From an uncultured Campylobacter sp. (GTDB lineage: Bacteria; Campylobacterota; Campylobacteria; Campylobacterales; Campylobacteraceae): 7,851 bases of DNA. The notes under the pieces are model-generated. The model was given only the letters and a program-made list of their open reading frames with translations. It did no database searches and was not told where the DNA came from. The position numbers were made by a program, and so were the translations under genes. Positions 1 to 5,046 of the stretch are shown piece after piece (position 1 is the first letter of the stretch; each line of letters starts with the position of its first letter). The stretch is from positions 1 through 7,851 of the forward strand of contig NZ_CALIJF010000298.1 of assembly GCF_938018035.1 (NCBI RefSeq), written 5' to 3'.

Positions 1-1
1 A

Positions 2-844
2 GAAAAAATCGCGCCGCGTGCCGTCCGCTCAAGCTCGCTAGGGCGGCTGTTTGACGCATTTGCGGCGATTATTTGCGATCTACGAGCCGTCAGCTTTGAC
101 GGCGAGGCGGGCATGCGGCTAGAAAACCTATACATCCAGGGCTGCGAGCAGAGCTATAAATTTAGACTGAAAAAAGTGGGCGAAAATTTTACCCAAAACG
201 CGCCGTATTGCGCTTCACAGCAGCCGAGCGCCAATGATTTACGGCACGAAACACAGCGCAAAGCGGGGCAGGGCGGTTTGAATGTGCAAAATCGTAGCGG
301 CGCCAAAAACAGCTGCGCGCTGCGAGGCGATTTTAAAAAGCTTGAGGGCGATGCGGCGAGCAAAAATGAGCTTAGACTAGCGGCCCAAAACATCGCCGAA
401 AGTAGCGATAAAAAGAATGAAAGTTCCGCCGCAAATTCTATAAACCAAGCATTCGCCCTGAATTTAATAAATCTTGAAAGCAAAAACGCTTCTAACGCCG
501 ATCAAGCCCCGCAAAACAGAGCTTACGCGCCGAGCTTTGAGGACGAATGCTACGTGATCGATTACGAAGAGGCATTTTTGCAGGCTTTGCGCGATGAGCC
601 GCGCTTGGCCGCGACGAAATTTATAAACGCCATCGCAAATTTCATCACCGATTTCGCCGAGGGCGCGGGGCTCGAGGTCGCGCTAAGCGGCGGGGTCTTT
701 CAAAACGCGACGCTTCTAAATCTTACGTGCGCAAAGCTATGCGCGCGGGGCATCAAATTTCATCTAAACCGCGCCGTTCCTTGCAACGACAGCGGCATCG
801 CATACGGGCAGCTCGCGGCGTATCTAAGCGAAATTTCGCGCTAA
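2..844 (+). CDS. hypF: HypF C-terminal part (carbamoyltransferase), 5' end outside the window
   Basis: HypF converts carbamoyl phosphate and ATP to carbamoyl-adenylate and transfers the carbamoyl group to the C-terminal Cys of HypE, the first step toward the CN ligands of [NiFe]-hydrogenase. It acts in the cytoplasm. About 280 codons are visible, open from base 2 with no start, so the gene begins upstream; the ATG at 113 is internal. Seen: SSSLGRLFDAFAAI and DGEAGMRLE near the left edge, then VALSGGVFQN and VPCNDSGIAYGQ near the end, typical of the Kae1-like C-terminal domain of HypF. Between MRLE (about 113-124) and CYVIDYEEAF (from 548) lies an Ala/Asn/Ser/Gln/Lys-rich stretch of roughly 110 extra residues with no recognisable domain, where the family has a short linker. 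The frame stays open and the conserved C-terminus follows in phase, so this is an in-frame insertion and not a break. The next gene is nikR after 589 bp. Confidence 0.93.
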   Translation, partial: EKIAPRAVRSSSLGRLFDAFAAIICDLRAVSFDGEAGMRLENLYIQGCEQSYKFRLKKVGENFTQNAPYCASQQPSANDLRHETQRKAGQGGLNVQNRSGAKNSCALRGDFKKLEGDAASKNELRLAAQNIAESSDKKNESSAANSINQAFALNLINLESKNASNADQAPQNRAYAPSFEDECYVIDYEEAFLQALRDEPRLAATKFINAIANFITDFAEGAGLEVALSGGVFQNATLLNLTCAKLCARGIKFHLNRAVPCNDSGIAYGQLAAYLSEISR

Positions 845-1061
845 GCTCGTCCACAAAAAACGCAATTATAGCCGTTAAGCTCGCTCTTTGTAAAATTTAC
901 TAGTTTCATCTCGCCGCTAAATTTAATGAACTCTGCGCCCTGCCTGCGCTTTACGTAAATTCTAACGCTACGGCGATAAAATCCACCGCGGCTAGCTTTC
1001 TACAATCGCAAAATCAGCGAATAAATTTACGCCTTGCTGTCTTTATATGTCGCAGCCGAAA

Positions 1062-1093
1062 CGTTAAATTTTAAAATTTAACGGCGCGCCGTT
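1062..1093. repeat. Two overlapping perfect palindromes between hypF and nikR
   Basis: Positions 1062-1083 form a 22-bp perfect palindrome with half-site CGTTAAATTTT. It is overlapped by a 14-bp GC-rich palindrome, AACGGCGCGCCGTT (1080-1093). There is no T-run on either side, so an intrinsic terminator is not supported. The function is unknown; a protein-binding site or a simple product of AAATTT-rich sequence are both possible. Confidence 0.6.
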
Positions 1094-1333
1094 GCCTGCC
1101 ATAGCGTCACGGCGCACTATTATGGCAATCGATGCAAAATTCTACTGCGGCGCACGGCTAGATACTGCGCAAATCCTAAGCTAAGACGCTATTTAGCGCC
1201 TGACTCTTAAAATTTGGACGCAAGCTCGCGGTAGAATTAAAAATAACGTAGCACCGGTAAATTTCATCGCGCTAGCACTAAAATACAACGCGAAATCGCG
1301 AGCAAAATTTCAAAATAAGCGGGTGCCTTGGAG

Positions 1334-1348
1334 CTTTAAATTTTAAAG
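1334..1348. repeat. 15-bp inverted repeat upstream of nikR
   Basis: CTTTAAA and TTTAAAG are separated by a single T, about 85-100 bp before the nikR start. It is a possible operator, but it does not match the NikR sites known from E. coli (GTATGA-N16-TCATAC). Confidence 0.35.
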
Positions 1349-1396
1349 AATAAGCCGAATTAGCGCGAAATTCTTACTATTTGAGCGGAATTTCGG

Positions 1397-1402
1397 TAAA
1401 AT
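1397..1402 (+). promoter_or_regulatory. Candidate -10 box for nikR
   Basis: TAAAAT lies about 31 bp before the nikR ATG and would give a leader of roughly 25 nt. No clear -35 is present, which is usual for the housekeeping sigma factor of Campylobacter. Assigned from spacing and sequence only. Confidence 0.3.
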
Positions 1403-1433
1403 TACGTTCAAAATACGCGAAATAAGGGGAGCT

Positions 1434-1865
1434 ATGAAAAAAGAGGAAAAAGAGAGCGCCGTAAGATTTAGCATTTCGCTGCCGACGAAGCTTTTTGAGG
1501 ATCTCGATGAGATGGTGCGCGCCAAGCAATACCTAAGCCGCAGCGAGTTTATCCGCGATCTCATACGCGAAAAGATGGTCGAGGGCGTACTTCACGGAGA
1601 TGGCGAGGATGACTGCGTGGGCGTGCTTTGCATCGCTTACGATCATCACCAAAGCGATCTGATCGAGCAGCTCGTAGAGATCGAGCACCACGCAAACGTC
1701 ACCATCATCAGTACCAGCCACTTTCACATCGACGAGCGCCACTGCTTCGAGGAGATCACGATGCGGGATAAAATTTCAAAGATTGAGCGGCTCAGCGCCA
1801 AAATCGGCGCGCTAAAAGGGGTGAAATTTTCCAAGCTCGTAAAGGCGGTTATCACCGAAGCGTAG
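1434..1865 (+). CDS. nikR: NikR, nickel-responsive transcriptional regulator
   Basis: This 143-residue protein has the NikR layout: a ribbon-helix-helix DNA-binding domain (about residues 10-50, VRFSISLPTKLFEDLD then SRSEFIRDLIREKM) followed by a C-terminal ACT-like nickel-binding and tetramerisation domain. Aligned by eye with E. coli NikR (His76, His87, His89, Cys95), the nickel ligands are His85, His96, His98 and Cys104, in IEHH and SHFHIDERHC. A nine-residue charged N-terminal arm precedes the ribbon, as in Helicobacter NikR. The ATG has a strong AGGGGAG ribosome site five to ten bases upstream. When loaded with nickel, NikR normally represses or activates nickel uptake and nickel-enzyme genes. 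Its place between hypF and hypB suggests that it controls or is co-regulated with hydrogenase maturation. It has its own likely promoter and 589 and 750 bp gaps on its two sides, so it may be a separate transcript. Confidence 0.95.
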   Translation: MKKEEKESAVRFSISLPTKLFEDLDEMVRAKQYLSRSEFIRDLIREKMVEGVLHGDGEDDCVGVLCIAYDHHQSDLIEQLVEIEHHANVTIISTSHFHIDERHCFEEITMRDKISKIERLSAKIGALKGVKFSKLVKAVITEA

Positions 1866-2186
1866 GGCTTTTGCATGTTTTTGAAAACAGCGCGTCGCGC
1901 TAAATTTATGCGCCTTTAAATTTAAACGCAGCTGCGGCGCGACTTTTTGCAGGTTACGAAGCGCGATTCTCGATCGAGTGGAGAATTCGGGCGGCGCGGC
2001 TGCGCAAGGCGTGCAAATAAAATTTGTTTAAATTTACGCGGCAAACGAAAGCGCGAAATTTTATAAATTTTAATCAAAAGCGCTCTTGTCGCGGGTTGAA
2101 ATTTACGCACTGGCGCGAGATCGGTACAGCTAGCGACTAAATTTTATAAGGAGCCGCATTTTCATGCCGTATTTGTAAAGCCCGAG

Positions 2187-2471
2187 TTAGCTTAAAATCG
2201 ATATGAAAACGGCTGCCGCGACGATGTTCGGCACGCCGGAGAGAGCACGCGCGAGATTGTAGAACACCGGGATAAAATCCGCTCGCAAGCCCTGAATTTC
2301 GCGCCCCTATCTGCGGCGATCTTTAGTTTATTTTGAGCCGTTGTGAGCTACGATATCTAAATTTACGGCGTACGGCTCTGCAATCTGCGAGCAGGCGATT
2401 AAATTTAAAGCAGCGCTTTGCTCGCGAGCTTTAAAATTTTGCGTCGAGCCTTCGCAAACAACGTATGAAAT
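2187..2471 (-). pseudogene. Possible decayed membrane-protein gene, minus strand
   Basis: One minus-strand frame reads as protein-like sequence in two blocks separated by two in-frame stops (TAA 2328-2330, TAG 2307-2309). The upstream block, about 2331 to 2471, includes LNLIACSQIAEPYAVNLDI. The downstream block (2187-2306) includes GLRADFIPVFYNLARALSG and ends in a hydrophobic VAAAVFISILS before TAA. No start codon is evident and I do not recognise the family. The blocks share a frame and the second has a plausible membrane segment, but stretches of this length can be open by chance, so this is weak evidence of a gene relic. Confidence 0.2.
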
Positions 2472-2535
2472 TTAGATAAAACCGAAGCGCGTAAATTTCA
2501 AGCGCTGTTAAATTTCATAAAATTCCGCACTTCGA

Positions 2536-2541
2536 TATAAA
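2536..2541 (+). promoter_or_regulatory. Candidate -10 box for hypB
   Basis: TATAAA lies 75 bp before the hypB ATG (leader about 68 nt). A second candidate, TATTTT at 2579-2584 after TGG, would give a leader of about 25 nt, closer to the spacing of the other genes here. The sequence does not decide between them. Confidence 0.25.
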
Positions 2542-2615
2542 ATTTATCAAATTTACGCCGTTTAAAGCAAAAACGTGGTATTTTACGCGCAAAATTTATT
2601 ATCCAAGGAGAAAAA

Positions 2616-3446
2616 ATGTGTAAAGATTGCGGCTGTTCCATCGGCCACACTCACGAAGCGGGCACCCATTCGCACGCAGATATGACACACGAGCATGTCC
2701 ATACCCACGCGGACGGCACCGTCCACTCCCACGCTCATATGCACGAGGCGGGGATCGATCATGAGCACGACGCGCACGATCACATCCACGCAAATGACGC
2801 CAAGACGATCGAGGTGATGAGTAAAATTTTAAGCGCCAACGACGAGGAGGCCGCTCACAACAGAGCTCATTTTGACGAGGATAAAATTTTATGCTTAAAT
2901 TTGATGAGCAGCCCCGGTAGCGGCAAGACGACGCTACTTGAGGCCACTATCAAAAGCGGCAAATTTAAAATCGGCGTCATCGAGGGCGATCTAGAGACCA
3001 ACCGCGACGCCGATCGCATCATAAAAGCGGGCGCGCAGGCGCATCAGATCAGCACCGGCGAAACCTGCCATCTGGATGCCTTTATGGTTCACGAGGGGCT
3101 TCATCATATCGATACGAAAGGTTTGGATCTGGTTTTCATAGAAAACGTCGGAAACCTCGTCTGCCCTGCGGCATTTGACGTAGGCGCGCACCTGAACGTA
3201 GTGCTTCTAAGCGTGCCAGAGGGCAGCGATAAGATCGCAAAATACCCGGTAATATTTCGCCGCGCAGACTGCGTCGTAATCACCAAAACAGCGCTGCTAC
3301 CGCATTTTGACTTCGATATACAGGAGGTGGTGCGCGAAGTGCACAAACTCAATCCGAAAGCCGACGTCATCGCTCTTGATAGTAAAAGCGGCGAGGGCGT
3401 GGAGAAATGGCTGAAATTCCTACAATACAAGAAGGAATTTCGTTAA
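2616..3446 (+). CDS. hypB: HypB, GTPase for nickel insertion into hydrogenase, with His-rich tail
   Basis: HypB is the SIMIBI-class GTPase that works with HypA to deliver Ni2+ to the hydrogenase large subunit. The 276-residue protein starts with MCKDCGC, matching the high-affinity nickel site of E. coli HypB. A tail with 17 histidines between residues 11 and 58 follows, a likely nickel store or buffer. The G domain shows the P-loop SSPGSGKTTL (98-107), EGDLETNRDADRI (123-135), and the metal site at the nucleotide-controlled dimer interface: Cys151-His152 and Cys183 (ENVGNLVCPAAFD). Unusually, the NKxD-type motif reads TKTA (223-226), with Ala in place of the Asp that recognises guanine. The start is fixed by AAGGAG at 2605-2610, five bases before ATG. 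The stop codon shares one base with the hypC start, so the two are probably translationally coupled. Confidence 0.97.
   Translation: MCKDCGCSIGHTHEAGTHSHADMTHEHVHTHADGTVHSHAHMHEAGIDHEHDAHDHIHANDAKTIEVMSKILSANDEEAAHNRAHFDEDKILCLNLMSSPGSGKTTLLEATIKSGKFKIGVIEGDLETNRDADRIIKAGAQAHQISTGETCHLDAFMVHEGLHHIDTKGLDLVFIENVGNLVCPAAFDVGAHLNVVLLSVPEGSDKIAKYPVIFRRADCVVITKTALLPHFDFDIQEVVREVHKLNPKADVIALDSKSGEGVEKWLKFLQYKKEFR
3432..3436 (+). promoter_or_regulatory. Ribosome binding site that fixes the hypC start
   Basis: AAGGA lies within the last codons of hypB, nine bases before ATG 3446. It supports that start over the in-frame ATG at 3407, and the protein then begins with the Met-Cys that HypC function needs. 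Confidence 0.7.
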
Positions 3447-3727
3447 TGTGTCTTTCAATCCCTTCAAAAATTATCTCGATCGACGAAAATAATTTCGCGA
3501 CCGTGGAGACTCTGGGCGTGCGCCGCGGCGTGAACTTGGATCTACTCCCTGAGCCCGCGGCGGTCGGCGAGTACGTGCTGATCCACGTGGGCTTTGCGAT
3601 GGAGAAGATCGATACGCAGCGAGCGAAGGAGAGTATCGAAATTTACGAGCAGATCGCAAAGCAGATGAGGGCGGAAGAGGGCTCCGTATATGAAAGCATA
3701 GAGCCGCAAGTCGGCGCAGAGAATTAA
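3446..3727 (+). CDS. hypC: HypC, Fe(CN)2CO carrier chaperone
   Basis: HypC is a small chaperone that binds iron and the CN/CO ligands together with HypD and passes the unit to the precursor of the hydrogenase large subunit. The 93-residue protein begins MCLSIPSKI. Cys2, exposed after Met removal, is the essential ligand in the family, and the conserved His is in VLIHVGFAMEKID (His47). Length is close to that of E. coli HypC (90). An in-frame ATG at 3407 would add 13 residues read from the hypB 3' end and bury Cys2, so I reject it. The start codon overlaps the hypB stop by one base (TAATG), and hypD follows after 35 bp. The C-terminal region (about 60-93) is charged and probably helical. Confidence 0.96.
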   Translation: MCLSIPSKIISIDENNFATVETLGVRRGVNLDLLPEPAAVGEYVLIHVGFAMEKIDTQRAKESIEIYEQIAKQMRAEEGSVYESIEPQVGAEN

Positions 3728-3762
3728 AGCGACTTGCAAACCCGTAAAATTTAAGGTAAATA

Positions 3763-4860
3763 ATGGATCTAATCAAGGATTTTAGGGATAAGGAGCTGAT
3801 TTTAGCGCTTAGCAAGCTGATAATTTCTAAAAGCAAAAAGCCGCTAAACATCATGGAGATTTGCGGCGGACACACGCACTCGATCATGAAATTCGGCCTT
3901 CCGAGCCTGGTCGGCAAAAATATTAAATTTATCCACGGTCCCGGCTGTCCTGTGTGCGTGATGCCGCGCAGTCGCATCGACGAGGCGATCAAGCTCGCCG
4001 CGATGCCGCAGAGTATTTTTTGCACTCTAGCAGACACGCTTCGAGTTCCTGGCTCTCGCACCAGCTTGCAGAAGCTGCGCAGCGAAGGGCACGACATCAG
4101 AGCGCTTTATAGCCCGCTTGATTGCATAAAGATCGCGCAGGAAAATCCGCAAAAAACGGTGATATTTTTTGCGATCGGCTTTGAGACGACGACGCCGATG
4201 AGCGCCGTGCTGATCGACAAAGTGCTAAGCTTGGGGCTAAAAAATCTCTTTTTTCACATAAATCACGTCACGGTGCCAGCTCCCGTGCGAGCGATCTTAG
4301 ACGACGCGGACATGCAGATAGACGCGTTTTTAGGGCCTAGCCACGTAAGCGTGATCACCGGCGCGAAGGCCTACGAAAGCATAGCGCGCGATTACAAAAA
4401 GCCGATCGCCGTAAGCGGATTTGAGCCGCTTGACATAATGGCGGGCGTGTTAAATTTGGTGGAGCAGCAAAACGCCGGCACCTACGAGGTTTTCAACGAA
4501 TACGAGCGCGTCGTAAAAGAGGGCGGCAACCAAAAAGCGCAAAATTTAATAGATAAATATTTTGAAATTTGCGATTTTCCCTGGCGAGGGCTCGGCGAAA
4601 TTCCAAAAAGCGGCATGAAGTTGCGCCCGCAGTACGCGGCGCTGGATGCCAGGGTGCAGTTTGATTGCAGCGTACAGAGCGCGCCCGAGAGCAAGGCCTG
4701 TATCTGCGGCGAAATTTTGCGCGGCAAAAAAAGCCCATATGATTGCAAGGTTTTCGGCAAGCACTGCACGCCGCAAAATCCGATAGGATCGTGCATGGTC
4801 TCAAGCGAAGGCGCATGCGCGGCGTATTATAAATACGGCGACGTCAAAAACGCGGGCTAA
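3763..4860 (+). CDS. hypD: HypD, Fe-S scaffold for Fe(CN)2CO assembly
   Basis: HypD assembles the iron-cyanide-carbonyl unit with HypC and accepts cyanide from HypE. The 365-residue protein (E. coli about 373) has the family's conserved cysteines: Cys34 in EICGGHTHS, and Cys62 and Cys65 in HGPGCPVCVMPR, the redox/iron site. Near the C-terminus Cys328, Cys335, Cys344 and Cys352 (DCKVFGKHC, GSCM, GACAAYYKYG) are placed to hold the 4Fe-4S cluster; an extra CxC pair (313, 315) precedes them. GFETTTPMSA and FLGPSHVSVITG are further HypD signatures. ATG 3763 has AAGGT five bases upstream. The 35-bp gap after hypC points to one transcript with hypB and hypC. The 186-bp gap to hypE is long for this locus type. 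No insertion or truncation is seen. Confidence 0.97.
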   Translation: MDLIKDFRDKELILALSKLIISKSKKPLNIMEICGGHTHSIMKFGLPSLVGKNIKFIHGPGCPVCVMPRSRIDEAIKLAAMPQSIFCTLADTLRVPGSRTSLQKLRSEGHDIRALYSPLDCIKIAQENPQKTVIFFAIGFETTTPMSAVLIDKVLSLGLKNLFFHINHVTVPAPVRAILDDADMQIDAFLGPSHVSVITGAKAYESIARDYKKPIAVSGFEPLDIMAGVLNLVEQQNAGTYEVFNEYERVVKEGGNQKAQNLIDKYFEICDFPWRGLGEIPKSGMKLRPQYAALDARVQFDCSVQSAPESKACICGEILRGKKSPYDCKVFGKHCTPQNPIGSCMVSSEGACAAYYKYGDVKNAG

Positions 4861-4972
4861 ATTTTGCGCGCGGTATCCGGCTATCAGGGCGGAAATTTTA
4901 AAAATAAGTCATGCTTTAGAATTTTAACCGAAGCGGAATGGTTGCGCTAAATTTGCTTTAAAATTTTGCGCG
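4859..4972 (+). repeat. Repeated 12-mer AAATTTTGCGCG in the hypD-hypE gap
   Basis: Exact copies begin at 4859 (overlapping the hypD stop) and at 4961. A third lies in hypD at 4712-4723, and an inverted copy at 2586-2597 sits just before the hypB ribosome site. The two gap copies continue as related sequences (CGGTATCCGG and GCGCGGTAACGG), as if partly duplicated. Function unknown. Confidence 0.55.
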
Positions 4973-5014
4973 GCGCGGTAACGGCACGGCTTGTTCGGCT
5001 GCAAAATACGGGCT

Positions 5015-5020
5015 TATAAA
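5015..5020 (+). promoter_or_regulatory. Candidate -10 box for hypE
   Basis: TATAAA lies about 26 bp before the proposed TTG start and would give a leader of about 20 nt. The 186-bp gap after hypD makes a separate promoter reasonable, though read-through from hypD is equally possible. Confidence 0.28.
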
Positions 5021-5036
5021 TTTAAAACCGAGTGAA

Positions 5037-5041
5037 AAGGA
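5037..5041 (+). promoter_or_regulatory. Ribosome binding site that favours the TTG start of hypE
   Basis: AAGGA sits five bases before TTG 5047, similar to the spacing at hypB. The alternative in-frame GTG at 5032 has no ribosome site upstream and would place this AAGGA inside the coding sequence. Confidence 0.6.
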
Positions 5042-5046
5042 AAAAT

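Larger units (their letters stand above)
845..1433. other. hypF-nikR intergenic region, 589 bp
   Basis: No convincing gene is seen on either strand. The segment is made of short mixed-GC stretches separated by AAATTT words (nine by eye). It also holds overlapping palindromes at 1062-1093, a 15-bp inverted repeat at 1334-1348 and the presumed nikR promoter near its right end. A minus-strand frame of 52 open codons (841-999) ends in a stop that overlaps the hypF stop, but it is too short to call a gene. Confidence 0.7.
1866..2615. other. nikR-hypB intergenic region, 750 bp
   Basis: No intact gene is seen. The segment contains about 17 AAATTT words, four of them plus one reverse copy in the longer form AAATTTACGC (2030, 2099, 2549 on +; 2489-2498 on -; the remaining + copy is at 1023, outside this gap). 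A perfect TTTAAATTTAAA lies at 1915-1926. A central stretch (about 2150-2350) lacks the AAATTT word and reads like decayed protein-coding sequence on the minus strand (see the pseudogene entry). The right end should hold the hypB promoter. Confidence 0.65.

Noticed and set aside
1197..1271. Minus-strand 24-codon frame starting MKFTGATLFLILPRAC
   Set aside because: Looks slightly like a signal peptide, but it is very short, ends in a basic run and has no ribosome site.
1889..1901. AGCGCGTCGCGCT hairpin after nikR as a terminator
   Set aside because: Short stem and no T-run afterwards.
1922..2110. 62-codon minus-strand open frame in the nikR-hypB gap
   Set aside because: Basic, low-complexity content produced by AAATTT words; no ribosome site or family resemblance.
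2463..2468. GTATGA, an E. coli-type NikR half-site, before hypB
   Set aside because: No TCATAC partner at the required spacing, and Campylobacter NikR sites need not match the E. coli form.
3407..3445. Upstream ATG for hypC
   Set aside because: It would add residues read from the hypB tail and hide the essential Cys2; ATG 3446 has its own AAGGA.
3471..4097. Long minus-strand open frame across hypC and hypD
   Set aside because: It lies fully opposite two well-conserved genes and has Arg/Ser/Leu-rich content with no recognisable domain; it is a by-product of the codon use of the real genes.
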